Positions 1-8,557 of a DNA stretch of 64,000 bases are shown one piece after another. The notes below the pieces were generated by a model, which was not told the DNA's origin, did no database searches, and saw nothing but the letters and a program-made list of their open reading frames with translations. Source of the DNA: Neobacillus vireti (GTDB lineage Bacteria; Bacillota; Bacilli; Bacillales; Cytobacillaceae); contig NZ_LDNB01000014.1 in the NCBI RefSeq assembly GCF_001026695.1, positions 220,184-284,183 on the forward strand, given 5' to 3'. The translations under genes were made by a program, and so were the position numbers. Within the stretch, counting starts at the first letter, position 1; each line of letters opens with the position of its first letter.

Positions 1-1
1 A

Positions 2-76
2 GCGGGTGCTGATTTAGTGGTTGAAGATACACAGGAGCTTGTTTTATCTGTATTATTGCGGGAATTTAACCAATAA
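2..76 (+). CDS. C-terminal end of a HAD-family phosphatase, probably beta-phosphoglucomutase (partial)
   Basis: The first 75 bases are an open frame ending in TAA, encoding 24 residues that begin AGADLVVEDTQEL and end REFNQ. A Gly-Ala-Asp followed by a hydrophobic stretch and an acidic Thr/Glu-Leu segment is the usual ending of beta-phosphoglucomutase-type HAD proteins. The downstream LacI regulator and GH13 glucosidase fit a maltose/maltose-phosphorylase operon. The body of the gene lies outside the window, so the identity is inferred from this tail and its context. Confidence 0.45.
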   Translation, partial: AGADLVVEDTQELVLSVLLREFNQ

Positions 77-141
77 TTTGTTGACGGGAAAAATAGATTA
101 AAGATAATCTAAGAAAAAAGGGTTTAAATAGGAAGTGGGTT

Positions 142-1200
142 TTGACGTTGGCTACGATTAAAGATGTGGCGAAAGAAGCCGGTGTTTCAATTGGCGTTGT
201 ATCCAAGGCGTTTAACAATTATCCGGATATTAGTGAAAAAACAAAACAGCGGATTTTTGAAGTGGCGAAGGAATTAAATTATTCTCCCAATCTTGTCGCT
301 AGAAATTTATCGTCAAAAAAACAAAATACGATTGGCATGATTACATCAGGCTTTTTTGATAGCGGTGTGAAGGATAATAACAATTCCTTCCAATTATTCA
401 AAGGTGTTTATACCGCTGTGGAGCAAAACCAATATGAGCTAGCGATCTATCTGATTGATTCATTGAAACAGAAACAAAAAAGCTATGCCCAATTTTGCAA
501 GGAGCGAAATATTGGCGGGGCCGTGTTAGCAGGAATCCGTATCGATGATCCCTATTTTAAAGAATTGATTGATACCAAGATTCCCTGCGTTATTTTGGAT
601 GTAAAGACAGGTAATGAAAGTGAATTTATCGGGAGTGTTTCCATCAACAATCGTGCCGCCAGTAAGGACATAGCCCGCTATTTATTAAACCGCAATCATC
701 GGGAAATCGTCGTGGTCACTGGTAAAAAAGAAACATGGGTCAATGTGGAACGGACAGCAGGTGTGAAGGAAGCGATGGATGAGTACGGTCTTGAACTCAA
801 GGATGAGAACATTTTACCTGCTAGTTTTTCTGAAAATGAAGCATATTTGCTGACAAAGGAGCTATTGGAGACGAGGAAACCGACCGCTTTCCTCTGCTTT
901 AGTGACTTAATGGCGCTAGGTGTGATGAAGGCGGTTAAAGAAGCAGGTTTAAGGATTCCGGAAGATGTTTCCGTAACGGGCTTTGATGGCATTTTAATTA
1001 GTGAATTTAGCCAGCCTGGCCTAACGACGATTGAGCAGAATTTTTTCGAAATGGGCAAACAAGCGGCATTATTGCTCCAACAATTGATGGAAGGCACCTC
1101 TTCCGAAAGAAATATTTATGTGGATTATCAATTGGTTGAACGAAATAGTGTTGGTTCGGTGCCTGTCACTACCCGATTTTTGTCGAATAAAAAAGTATAA
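142..1200 (+). CDS. LacI/GalR-family transcriptional regulator
   Basis: The protein has 352 residues. An N-terminal LacI helix-turn-helix (ATIKDVAKEAGVS, then the hinge helix region ending in LNYSPN) is followed by a periplasmic-binding-protein-like sugar sensor domain from about residue 60 to the end. The C-terminal half carries the family signature for the effector pocket and dimer surface (FLCFSDLMALGVMKA, VSVTGFDG). It starts at TTG 142. A second TTG at 148 gives the more typical MATIKDVAK start, and the GGAAG box at 131-135 could serve either. It lies between a phosphoglucomutase-like gene and a GH13 glucosidase, so it most likely controls that operon. No operator was identified upstream. 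Confidence 0.9.
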   Translation: MTLATIKDVAKEAGVSIGVVSKAFNNYPDISEKTKQRIFEVAKELNYSPNLVARNLSSKKQNTIGMITSGFFDSGVKDNNNSFQLFKGVYTAVEQNQYELAIYLIDSLKQKQKSYAQFCKERNIGGAVLAGIRIDDPYFKELIDTKIPCVILDVKTGNESEFIGSVSINNRAASKDIARYLLNRNHREIVVVTGKKETWVNVERTAGVKEAMDEYGLELKDENILPASFSENEAYLLTKELLETRKPTAFLCFSDLMALGVMKAVKEAGLRIPEDVSVTGFDGILISEFSQPGLTTIEQNFFEMGKQAALLLQQLMEGTSSERNIYVDYQLVERNSVGSVPVTTRFLSNKKV

Positions 1201-1227
1201 AAGCGATTTAAGAAGGAATGATTAGAC

Positions 1228-2841
1228 GTGAAAAAAACGTGGTGGAAGGAATCGGTGGTTTATCAAGTCTATTGGCGCAGTTTTTATGATACGGATGGCG
1301 ATGGATTTGGGGATCTAGAAGGGGTTATTCAAAAATTAGATTATATTCAAAACCTCGGTATCGATGTGATTTGGCTGAATCCTTGTTATGATTCACCTGA
1401 TATTGATAACGGCTATGATATTGCGGATTATCGGGCGGTTATGCCGAAAGCGGGAACGATGGAAACCTTTGACCGGCTTCTACAGGAAGTGCATAACCGC
1501 GGGATGAAGCTCATCATGGATTTAGTCGTAAACCATACGTCTGATCAACATCCATGGTTTAAAGAAGCAAAGTCGTCCAAGGATCATCCAAAAAGGGACT
1601 ACTATATTTGGAGGAAAGAGCCAAATAATTGGCGTTCGTATTTCACCCCATCCGCATGGGAGTTTGACCTGCGGACAGAGGAATATTACTTCCATTCTTT
1701 TGCTGTTGAGCAGCCGGATTTGAATTGGCAGAACCCTATTGTTCGCCAAGAGATTTATTCAATCATGAAGTTTTGGCTTGATAAGGGCGTCAATGGTTTC
1801 CGTATGGATGTCATTAACCTGCTGGCCAAACAAGAAGGTTTTCGTGATGCAGAAAACCCTGAGGATATCTCCTATCTTGGCAATAACCCTGGGATTCATG
1901 ACTATCTGCAAGAGATGCATGAAGAAGTATTGAAGCATTATGATATTTTTACAGTCGGGGAAATTCCGTTCGTCACCCCCGAGGATGGGCTTTTGTATGT
2001 GGGGGAAGATCGCCAGGAACTTCACACCTTATTCCATTTTGAAGTCTGCGATTATATGGCTGATTGGGATATGGAGCGATTTAAAGAAATACAGCGCCGC
2101 TGGTATCGAGGGTTGTGGGGGAAAGGCTGGAACTCCCAGTTTTTAAATAATCATGATCATACCCGCTTAGTGACTCGGTTCGGCAATGACACTACTTATC
2201 GAGTAGAAGCGGCCAAATGTTTTGCGACTCTTTTACACCTGCTGCCGGGAATGCCGTACATTTACCAAGGTGAAGAAATAGGGATGACGGGTGTTCGCTT
2301 CAACTCCATCGAGGATTATCATGATATTGCGATGAAAAATAAGTATCAAGAAGAAGTGGAAAAAGGTAGGGACCCTGAAGAAGTGTTTGCTAGTTTACTT
2401 CATCTTTCCCGCGATAATTCACGTACTCCTGTTCAGTGGAACGATATGCCGCATGGCGGATTTACAAACGGAACTCCGTGGATAAACGTGAACCCGAACT
2501 ATAAGGAAATAAACGTTGCGGCTGCCCTAAATGATCCAGAATCAGTTTATTATTTCTATAAAAAATTGATCCAGCTGCGAAAAGAAAATGAAGTAATGGT
2601 CTATGGCAGTTTCCAGGAACTATTCGAAGACCATCAGCAAATCTATTCATTTATTCGCGAATTAGACGATGAGAAATGGCTAGTAGTCCTAAATATTTCC
2701 GAACAGCAAGTACAAATAAAACTGCCAGAATCCCTATCATTACTTGAAAAAGAACCCCTTTTGGCAAATTATAATCATCAAGAAGAGCAAAATTCTGAAC
2801 TACAAATGAGACCATACGAGGCAAGAATATATCGGATTTAG
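1228..2841 (+). CDS. malL: GH13 alpha-glucosidase, oligo-1,6-glucosidase type
   Basis: The protein has 537 residues, no signal peptide and the full GH13 (beta/alpha)8 barrel with a C-terminal beta domain. The catalytic triad is visible: nucleophile Asp194 in GFRMDVIN, acid/base Glu245 in VGEIPF and Asp310 in NNHD. Conserved region I is DLVVNHTSDQHPWF. The residue after the nucleophile is Val, which in this family goes with preference for alpha-1,6 links, while Ala or Thr goes with alpha-1,4. It probably cleaves short isomalto- and malto-oligosaccharides in the cytoplasm after uptake. It starts 27 bases after the LacI stop, behind AAGGAATG, and is followed by a hairpin terminator. Trehalose-6-phosphate hydrolase is a less likely alternative. 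Confidence 0.88.
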   Translation: MKKTWWKESVVYQVYWRSFYDTDGDGFGDLEGVIQKLDYIQNLGIDVIWLNPCYDSPDIDNGYDIADYRAVMPKAGTMETFDRLLQEVHNRGMKLIMDLVVNHTSDQHPWFKEAKSSKDHPKRDYYIWRKEPNNWRSYFTPSAWEFDLRTEEYYFHSFAVEQPDLNWQNPIVRQEIYSIMKFWLDKGVNGFRMDVINLLAKQEGFRDAENPEDISYLGNNPGIHDYLQEMHEEVLKHYDIFTVGEIPFVTPEDGLLYVGEDRQELHTLFHFEVCDYMADWDMERFKEIQRRWYRGLWGKGWNSQFLNNHDHTRLVTRFGNDTTYRVEAAKCFATLLHLLPGMPYIYQGEEIGMTGVRFNSIEDYHDIAMKNKYQEEVEKGRDPEEVFASLLHLSRDNSRTPVQWNDMPHGGFTNGTPWINVNPNYKEINVAAALNDPESVYYFYKKLIQLRKENEVMVYGSFQELFEDHQQIYSFIRELDDEKWLVVLNISEQQVQIKLPESLSLLEKEPLLANYNHQEEQNSELQMRPYEARIYRI

Positions 2842-2849
2842 TGACTAGA

Positions 2850-2888
2850 GACAGGCTCCTTATCCCTAAGCGGGACGAGGAGCCTGTC
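2850..2888 (+). terminator. Hairpin terminator made by a GACAGGCTCC palindrome
   Basis: Perfect 11-base arms (GACAGGCTCCT at 2850-2860 and AGGAGCCTGTC at 2878-2888) follow the glucosidase stop codon by 8 bases and are followed by TTATCT. This is one copy of the dispersed GGGACA/TGTCCC palindrome family seen throughout the window. Confidence 0.7.
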
Positions 2889-2900
2889 TTATCTATAATC

Positions 2901-2984
2901 CGACACAATGTTGTAATTGTAGGTAGAATTTAATCATTTTCCGGGGAATATTGTTCTTTTTTCAGATCAAAGATTCGACAAATA
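2901..2984 (+). repeat. Copy A of an 84-bp dispersed module
   Basis: This segment is nearly identical to 3892-3974, sharing the core TTTTCCGGGGAATATTG and the ending TTCGACAAATA. In both places it begins 11-12 bases after a GGGACA-type palindrome, so palindrome and module behave as one unit. The rest of the gap up to the next gene (2985-3195) is AT-rich and shows no coding potential. Confidence 0.75.
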
Positions 2985-3211
2985 CTAGTTAATACAACCA
3001 CGAATCTGAGGAATACAAAAAGGAAAATCTGCACCAACGATGGAGTGAAGTTGGTAATTTTACTGTGCAGCGAGATTTATATTCTGCTTTTTAATTAAAA
3101 AAATAGGAACATTTTAAATTCCTACTAAACAGAACAAATGTTTTGGTGTAAAATAAAGTGTGGTGTTTTGTGAAATATCCACAACAATTTAAGTAAGAGG
3201 TGGAAATACAA

Positions 3212-3838
3212 TTGAATGGGACAGCACATTTAGCAATAGGAGCGGCGACAGGATTTATCGTTGCAAATACTTTTCAAGCTCCGCCCTCTACGACACTCTT
3301 ATTAGTCGGATTAGGAGGAGTATCTGGTCTAATCCCTGACCTTGACATTGATGGGAGTCTTCGTGGCAAAATCACCATATCTCATGAGGCAATTCGGACC
3401 GTTGCCCAGCTCATTGGGGCTTTGATGATCGCTTATAGTTTTTATGAGGGCGGCGTTAAGGAGAAATGGCTTGGGGTCGGCATTGGATTGGGTTTGATGG
3501 TTGTATCGTCGCTGATAAAGCAAAAACATATGCTAACGATCACTGGAGTCGGTGTACTTGCAGGGGGGCTCTCCTTACAAGAACTATGGTTGCTTCTCCT
3601 TGGGATATATATTTTAATCGCATCCTTTGTATCACACCGCAGCTATACCCATTCTTTATTGGGCGTCATTTTCTTCGGGATTATCGCTTCCAAATTAGAA
3701 GCGTCCCTCAGAATTGACGGTGTTTTCTATAGCTGCCTTGCAGGATACATTAGTCATTTGATAGCAGATCTTAAAATCTTACCATTCAATAAACGAGGGA
3801 TTAAACTATTTTTACCTGTTTCAAAGAAGGAAATATAG
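3212..3838 (+). CDS. YdjM-like membrane-bound metal-dependent hydrolase
   Basis: About 208 residues, with several hydrophobic segments and the conserved pattern of the YdjM family (LexA-regulated inner-membrane hydrolase): an early His in GTAHLAIG, an Asp pair in IPDLDID, HRSYTHS, and a late His-Asp pair in GYISHLIADL. These His and Asp residues are the likely metal ligands. The substrate is unknown for the family. I chose TTG 3212 because AGAGGTGG at 3196-3203 lies 8 bases upstream. The GTG at 3200 falls inside that ribosome binding site. The gene stands alone, between two copies of the same composite repeat. Confidence 0.8.
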   Translation: MNGTAHLAIGAATGFIVANTFQAPPSTTLLLVGLGGVSGLIPDLDIDGSLRGKITISHEAIRTVAQLIGALMIAYSFYEGGVKEKWLGVGIGLGLMVVSSLIKQKHMLTITGVGVLAGGLSLQELWLLLLGIYILIASFVSHRSYTHSLLGVIFFGIIASKLEASLRIDGVFYSCLAGYISHLIADLKILPFNKRGIKLFLPVSKKEI

Positions 3839-3853
3839 CTTCCTGGATTAATA

Positions 3854-3880
3854 GGGACGAGGGGCAGGCTTCTTGTCCCT
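3854..3880. repeat. GGGACGAGG...CTTGTCCC palindrome
   Basis: Inverted arms GGGACGAGG and CTTGTCCCT lie 15 bases after the YdjM-like stop. It belongs to the dispersed palindrome family and can serve as a terminator. Confidence 0.65.
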
Positions 3881-3891
3881 GGACTAAAATG

Positions 3892-3974
3892 CGACACAAA
3901 ATTGAATGTTAGGTAGAATTGAATCATTTTCCGGGGAATATTGTTCTTTTTTCAGATAAGAGCTTCGACAAATA
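3892..3974 (+). repeat. Copy B of the 84-bp dispersed module
   Basis: Near-identical to 2901-2984 in the same orientation. It sits 11 bases after a palindrome, as copy A does. Confidence 0.75.
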
Positions 3975-4001
3975 TTTCCTTTACTGAGGCATCACAAAAG
4001 A

Positions 4002-4030
4002 GCCCCTTTCGTTACCGGAGCGAAAGGGGC
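4002..4030. terminator. Bidirectional hairpin between convergent genes
   Basis: Perfect 10-base arms GCCCCTTTCG and CGAAAGGGGC with a 9-base loop. On the minus strand it is followed by CTCTTTTGTG, so it ends the small minus-strand gene at 4046-4399. Confidence 0.75.
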
Positions 4031-4045
4031 ATTTATCTTACTCTT

Positions 4046-4399
4046 TTAGTCGTCCTTAGTTTTTAGTTTCAAAACCTCTTCGAACATTAATCCCGATAAA
4101 AAAACTACTTCCTCAACTGGTTTCCCTTTGATCTCGTATACCGTTTCCTTAAATCCAAAAAAGCTGCTGGTATTGGTTTTTCCAATCACTTTTCCAACTT
4201 CGAATTTTCGTTCTCCAGTTGTTTGATCATAGTATTCTTTATATGTTTCAGATCCGCCATAATAGATTCTATCTTTATATGTAATGGTATCATGATCAAC
4301 TTTGTAAACATCTAAACTAGCATATTGGATATAAAATATACCAACGATAACTATTGGTAAAAATAATAATAATAGAAGCCATCTTTTTCTTTTTAACAC
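4046..4399 (-). CDS. Small membrane-anchored protein of unknown function
   Basis: The protein has 117 residues. Positively charged residues at the N-terminus (MLKRKR) precede one hydrophobic segment (about residues 7-26). A polar domain of about 90 residues, rich in Lys, Glu and Tyr, lies outside. There is no lipobox Cys and no clear signal peptidase site, so it is probably an anchored extracytoplasmic protein. It begins with GTG and the ribosome binding site is weak. I do not recognise the family. Confidence 0.6.
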   Translation of the reverse strand: MLKRKRWLLLLLFLPIVIVGIFYIQYASLDVYKVDHDTITYKDRIYYGGSETYKEYYDQTTGERKFEVGKVIGKTNTSSFFGFKETVYEIKGKPVEEVVFLSGLMFEEVLKLKTKDD

Positions 4400-4437
4400 A
4401 ACTGCACTATCATTTCTTACATTCTATGATAAAAAGT

Positions 4438-4806
4438 CTATTTCTCTAAAAACACCTTTCTCATATTCCCGGCAAAAGGCATTCCCTTTTTACACAATCC
4501 TTGCAAGGTTTCTTTTGTGATCCTCAGTGTTGCTATAACAACTTTTTGAGTAATATATTCTTTTAGTGTCCGTCCCTTTTTATCACGAAATTCACTCTCT
4601 AACCGCTCCTGCGGTGGCTGATAGGACTCTAGCCATTTCACTACCTCGTTTTCCAAAAATCGATATTCATTACCAATCAAATAATGCGGCATACCATCCT
4701 TTAAATAGGCATTCATTTGAGCTTTGGTTACCTTAAGCTTTCCAATTAATTCTCCTCTTAAAAGTAAAGCAGCCGGAGATTTCTGTTTTGTTTTTATATC
4801 AATCAC
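4438..4806 (-). CDS. Small protein with two excisionase-like helix-turn-helix segments, probably truncated
   Basis: The protein has 122 residues. Residues about 20-60 (starting at GKLKVTKAQMNAYLKDGMP) have the pattern of an HTH_17/excisionase DNA-binding motif: a helix, then a Gly-Met-Pro turn, then an aromatic segment and VVKWLES. A second, similar block starts near residue 88 (ATLRITKETLQGLCKKGMP) and stops where the final helix should come, which suggests a shortened C-terminus. GTG start behind TAGGAG. It may be a remnant of a phage- or plasmid-type regulator. No integrase is nearby. Confidence 0.55.
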   Translation of the reverse strand: MIDIKTKQKSPAALLLRGELIGKLKVTKAQMNAYLKDGMPHYLIGNEYRFLENEVVKWLESYQPPQERLESEFRDKKGRTLKEYITQKVVIATLRITKETLQGLCKKGMPFAGNMRKVFLEK

Positions 4807-4955
4807 ACTCTCCTACGTACGTTCATTCTGTTGTATGGATAAATTATACTATTAAGGCGGAAAGAATTAAATAAAAATGGTAGAACTGGTAACGAATTCA
4901 ATATAGTGTCAGGCACCACTCGTGGACAATTCTAATTCCGAGGTTGCTATGGATA

Positions 4956-5214
4956 TTCACAGTGCCCATAGGTGGTAGGAAAAGCATCCGGCGGGCACTC
5001 TGGGAGGTTCACAGTGCCCGTAGGGGCAGGAAAAAACATATGACGGGCACTCTGGAAGGTTCAGAGTGCCCGTAGGGGTAGGAAAAAACATATCACAGGC
5101 ACTCTGGAAGGTTCACAGTGCCCAAAGAAGCAGGAAAAAACATATGACAGGGACTCTAGGAGGTTCACAGTGCCCAAAGGGGCAGGAAAAAACATATGAC
5201 GGGCACTCTGGGAG
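4956..5214. repeat. Five tandem copies of a 52-bp palindromic repeat
   Basis: Units begin at 4956, 5008, 5060, 5112 and 5164, exactly 52 bases apart. Each has the form CAGTGCCCGT, then about 25 bases ending ACATATGA, then CGGGCACTCTGG, so each unit folds into a hairpin by pairing AGTGCCCGT with ACGGGCACT. The middle varies little between units, which rules out CRISPR spacers. The array ends exactly where a pectate lyase relic begins. Upstream, 4907-4920 holds a GTGTCAGGCACC motif of another dispersed family. No gene is seen from 4807 to 5212. Confidence 0.85.
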
Positions 5215-5488
5215 CGATACTGGTCTGCAAATTAGCGGCAGCGGTACGGATCCTGATTTATGGCCGAAGTACAATTTGATCCTTAATTGTGAATCACATG
5301 ATAATCGCGACCCTCGTGATGAAGATGCAGACGGATTTGCTGCGAAATTAGGGGTCGGTTAAGGCAATGTGTTTAAAGGCAATATCGCCCATCACAATAT
5401 TGATGACGGCTGGGATTTAAACAACCGGACAAATGAAGGCGCCAATAAGCCGATAACGCTAGATGGACTTCCGATGTTGAGTATGTAA
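5213..5488 (+). pseudogene. Fragment of a family 9-type pectate lyase
   Basis: An open frame without a start, joined directly to the 52-bp array, encodes segments typical of right-handed beta-helix pectate lyases of the Pel9/PelL type: GLQISGSG, LWPKYNLILNCES, DADGFAAKLGVG and GNVFKG followed by DDGWDL. The Asp residues of DADGFAAK and DDGWD match the calcium ligands and the Lys the catalytic base of that family. An in-frame TAA at 5360-5362 interrupts it and a second stop ends it at 5486-5488. Both ends of the protein are missing. Confidence 0.75.
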
Positions 5489-5591
5489 GCAAGGAGTGTT
5501 TTCCATTGCATCATGAGCAACTGCTGCGAGTGGAAGGTTCTCTTCGAATGATTGGTCCAACTTTTGCACAAATAGATTGGCGTTATTTGGT

Positions 5592-5608
5592 CTCTACATT
5601 TTGTAGAG
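5592..5608. promoter_or_regulatory. Palindrome upstream of the PTS regulator gene
   Basis: A perfect inverted repeat CTCTACA-TTT-TGTAGAG lies 86 bases before the start of the PRD regulator. Its size and position suit an operator for a transcription factor. No other function is visible. Confidence 0.4.
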
Positions 5609-5693
5609 CAAGGCGTATACTTAAGTTAAGCAATCGCTCAATATTAATAAAGTCCCTTTTTGCACAGATTAATTGTGAAGGGAGGAATTTCAT

Positions 5694-7805
5694 ATGTCAC
5701 TCGATCAGCGCAGTACTGCCATTCTTTCTCACTTAGTCAAGGCTCAAACATTTGTCCCTGTGTGGGAAATAACGGAGAAATTTCATATTTCCAGAAGGAC
5801 GATTTATTACGATATTGGAAAAATCAATGATTGGCTGCAAGAAAATCACCTCCCAGCAGTGAAGCATGTTCGCTCAGCGGGATTTATATTAGAAGAGGAA
5901 GCAGCCACTCAGGTTCCTGAAAAGTTAGGGACATTGAAAACCTGGCATTACGAATATTCTGCCAAAGAGCGTAAAGCGTGGCTGGCCATTTACTTGATGG
6001 CCCGGGATATTCCGTTATTTCTCGAAGATTTAATGGAGAAAATCCGGGTTAGTCGCAATACGACCATTGAGGATCTAAAGGGATTGAGATTGGAATTAGA
6101 GCGGTTTGACTTAACCTTGGAGTTCAATCGGAAATCCGGCTACGTGATTTTGGGAAAAGAAGATGATAAACGGAAGGCGATTGTCCACTTTCTCCAACAT
6201 GTTTTGCTTGATCAAAATTGGCAATCATTTTTAGCTAAAATTCCATTGATTTTTAATAAAGAGGCAGAGCATTTTGATCTGTTTGATTTTGAAAAGTTGA
6301 AAGCGGTTCAACATATTATCGGTGAAAGTGAACAAGAATTAAATCTTCAGTATACCGATGAATTTTTATACAGTCTGGCTGTTCGTCTGCTGCTATTTTG
6401 CAGGAGGGTAACAGACGGAAAAAAGATTTCCGTTGACCCTATTGAAAAGGATGTTTTGCGGGAAACAAAGCAGTACCAAGCTGCCGGGAAAATTGGTGAA
6501 AAGCTTTCTGTGTTGTTTGGCATTGACTTTCCAGAGGATGAAGTTTTCTACATCACAAAGCATTTGCTTAGTTCGAGGGTGCAATTTTCTGATGAGCTGC
6601 AAGTTACTCTTCATCATAGTGATGCAGATATTCTCGCCGATGTCGTCACCCAGATGGTGACTGATTTTCAGAAATATGCCTGCGTTTTCTTTCAGAACCG
6701 CAAGGAAATCGAGAAGAACCTCCTGCTTCATGTGAAACCGGCTTACTACCGGATTATTTACGGATTAGAATTTGAAAGTGATATGACCGAGTCCATCAAG
6801 CAAAAATACGAAGATATTTTTTTACTGACGAGTAAGATCATCCCCCATTTAGAGGCGGTAGTTGGGAAAAAAGTAAATGAACATGAAATTGCCTTAATTG
6901 CAATGCATTTTGGGGGATGGATGCAGAAAGCAGGTGCAAAGCCAGCAGGCCGAAAAAAGGCTCTCCTTGTTTGTACCAATGGAGTGGGGACGTCCAGATT
7001 GCTTTTGCATCAATTAGAAGGGCTCTTTTCCACGGTTGATTTAATTGGAAGCGTTTCGTTAAGGGAGTATAAAAAAAAACATTATGATGTGGACTTTATC
7101 ATTTCCACCATTCCGCTTGAGGAAAAAGATAAACCCGTTTTTGTCGTTAGTCCCATACTGACCGAGTCGGAAAAGGAAAGCCTGTTAAAAAAAGTGATTG
7201 GGCAATCCAATACGAAATCGAAACAAAATTCTTCGATTGAAGTTTTAATGGAAATTATTCAAAAACACGCCAATATCGTTAATACCGAAGGGCTTCAGCA
7301 AGAACTCAAGCAATATCTTTACAAGCCTGAAAAGGTTGTAAAGGAAGTGGGAAAGCCTTCATTAAAGGAGATTCTTAAAAAGGAACACATTCAAGTGAAA
7401 ATGGAGGTTCCTGATTGGAAGGAAGCTATTTGGGCGGCGGCGGCCCCACTTCGGAAACATGGGTTCATTACAGAGGACTATGTACTGGCGATGATCGATA
7501 ATATTGTCAAAATGGGCCCATACATTGTGATTGCTCCGAAGGTAGCGATTCCGCATGCAAGGCCGGAAGACGGAGTTATCGAGCTGAGTATGAGTTTATT
7601 AAAGCTTACTGATGCGGTTCATTTTTCCGATCAATCCATTCATGATATCCATCTTGTCATAGTATTGGCGGCTATTGACGGTGAAACGCATTTAAAGGCA
7701 TTGTCTCAATTAACGGATCTCCTTTCGAATGAAAAAAGCTTTAAGGAACTTATGCTGGCAAAAACAGCAGAGGATATTTTTGAATTAATTAGTCAGTCTT
7801 CTTAA
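5694..7805 (+). CDS. PRD-domain transcriptional activator with PTS EIIB and EIIA domains (UlaR/MtlR type)
   Basis: The protein has 703 residues. An N-terminal DeoR/Mga-like helix-turn-helix (WEITEKFHISRRTIYYDIGKI) is followed by a second HTH region near 105, two PTS regulation domains (about 190-400), an EIIB-like domain near 425 (KALLVCTNGVGTSRLL) and a C-terminal EIIA domain (about 555-703) with the phosphorylatable His in VAIPHARPEDG. Phosphorylation by HPr and the cognate permease would couple activation to sugar supply. It starts at ATG behind AAGGGAGG. Its EIIA domain closely resembles the free EIIA encoded next, pointing to a duplication. It is the first gene of the PTS cluster and most likely controls it. 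Confidence 0.88.
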   Translation: MSLDQRSTAILSHLVKAQTFVPVWEITEKFHISRRTIYYDIGKINDWLQENHLPAVKHVRSAGFILEEEAATQVPEKLGTLKTWHYEYSAKERKAWLAIYLMARDIPLFLEDLMEKIRVSRNTTIEDLKGLRLELERFDLTLEFNRKSGYVILGKEDDKRKAIVHFLQHVLLDQNWQSFLAKIPLIFNKEAEHFDLFDFEKLKAVQHIIGESEQELNLQYTDEFLYSLAVRLLLFCRRVTDGKKISVDPIEKDVLRETKQYQAAGKIGEKLSVLFGIDFPEDEVFYITKHLLSSRVQFSDELQVTLHHSDADILADVVTQMVTDFQKYACVFFQNRKEIEKNLLLHVKPAYYRIIYGLEFESDMTESIKQKYEDIFLLTSKIIPHLEAVVGKKVNEHEIALIAMHFGGWMQKAGAKPAGRKKALLVCTNGVGTSRLLLHQLEGLFSTVDLIGSVSLREYKKKHYDVDFIISTIPLEEKDKPVFVVSPILTESEKESLLKKVIGQSNTKSKQNSSIEVLMEIIQKHANIVNTEGLQQELKQYLYKPEKVVKEVGKPSLKEILKKEHIQVKMEVPDWKEAIWAAAAPLRKHGFITEDYVLAMIDNIVKMGPYIVIAPKVAIPHARPEDGVIELSMSLLKLTDAVHFSDQSIHDIHLVIVLAAIDGETHLKALSQLTDLLSNEKSFKELMLAKTAEDIFELISQSS

Positions 7806-7832
7806 GAGATACTATTTTTACGAAAGAGTTGA

Positions 7833-8282
7833 ATGCCAGTGCTTAAAAAATATTTAACAGAAGAAATGGTTCAATTTAAAGAAGAAGCCAAGAATTGGGA
7901 AGAAGCAATCCAACTAGCTTCCGAACCCTTGTTGAAAAATCATTTGATTGAAAAAGAATATATCGATACGATGATTGAAAATGTAAAAAATCTAGGCCCG
8001 TATATTGTTTTATTACCGAAGTTCGCCATGCCCCATGCAAGACCTGAAAATGGGGTGAATCAATTAGGATTAAGTTTACTGATTCTGGAGAATGGCGTCC
8101 AGTTTGATGGCGGGAAATTTGCCAATGTCTTTCTCGTGTTAGCTGCTCCAGACAAGGAGTCCCATTTGACGCTTCTTTCTGAGCTGTCTACTGTTTTATC
8201 CAGTCAAGAAAAGGTTGATGCATTAGCATCGGCAAAAAATTATCAAGAAATATTCGTGATTTTAGAGGAGGAAGCAAAATGA
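7833..8282 (+). CDS. PTS sugar transporter EIIA, ascorbate/UlaC type
   Basis: The 149 residues form a single mannitol/fructose-type EIIA domain. His68 in FAMPHARPENG is the residue that accepts phosphate from HPr and passes it to the EIIB. The protein aligns along its length with the C-terminal domain of the preceding regulator (PYIVLLPKFAMPHARPE against PYIVIAPKVAIPHARPE). It starts 27 bases after the regulator's stop and overlaps the EIIB gene by four bases (ATGA), so translation is coupled. Confidence 0.85.
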   Translation: MPVLKKYLTEEMVQFKEEAKNWEEAIQLASEPLLKNHLIEKEYIDTMIENVKNLGPYIVLLPKFAMPHARPENGVNQLGLSLLILENGVQFDGGKFANVFLVLAAPDKESHLTLLSELSTVLSSQEKVDALASAKNYQEIFVILEEEAK

Positions 8283-8551
8283 AAATTTTAGTCGTATGTG
8301 GTAATGGGTTAGGAAGTAGTTTTATGATGTCCCTTAATGTACAAAAGGCAATGAAGGAATTAAATATCGAAGGAAGCTGTTCGCATACGGATTTAGCTAG
8401 TTCAAAATCAGAACAGGCAGATTACTATATTGGATCACCTGAAATCATGGATCAATTGAATGATGGAAAAAGAAAAGTCATCTCATTGATCAATATGTTC
8501 AGCTTAGATGAAATTAAAAAAGCGCTAACCACTCACATATTGGAAGGTTGA
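8279..8551 (+). CDS. PTS sugar transporter EIIB, ascorbate/UlaB type
   Basis: The 90 residues form a small lactose/ascorbate-type EIIB. The phosphocysteine is Cys7 in the loop VVCGNGLGSSFM directly after the first beta strand. It takes phosphate from the EIIA and gives it to the incoming sugar at the membrane EIIC. The start overlaps the end of the EIIA gene (ATGA) and the EIIC gene follows after 6 bases. Confidence 0.87.
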   Translation: MKILVVCGNGLGSSFMMSLNVQKAMKELNIEGSCSHTDLASSKSEQADYYIGSPEIMDQLNDGKRKVISLINMFSLDEIKKALTTHILEG

Positions 8552-8557
8552 TAAATC

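Noticed and set aside
4956..5214. CRISPR array
   Set aside because: The whole 52-bp unit is conserved, there are no unique spacers, and no cas genes are in the window.
5506..5736. A 76-codon frame upstream of the PRD regulator
   Set aside because: It overlaps the regulator's start in another frame, has no convincing ribosome binding site and shows no protein-like pattern.
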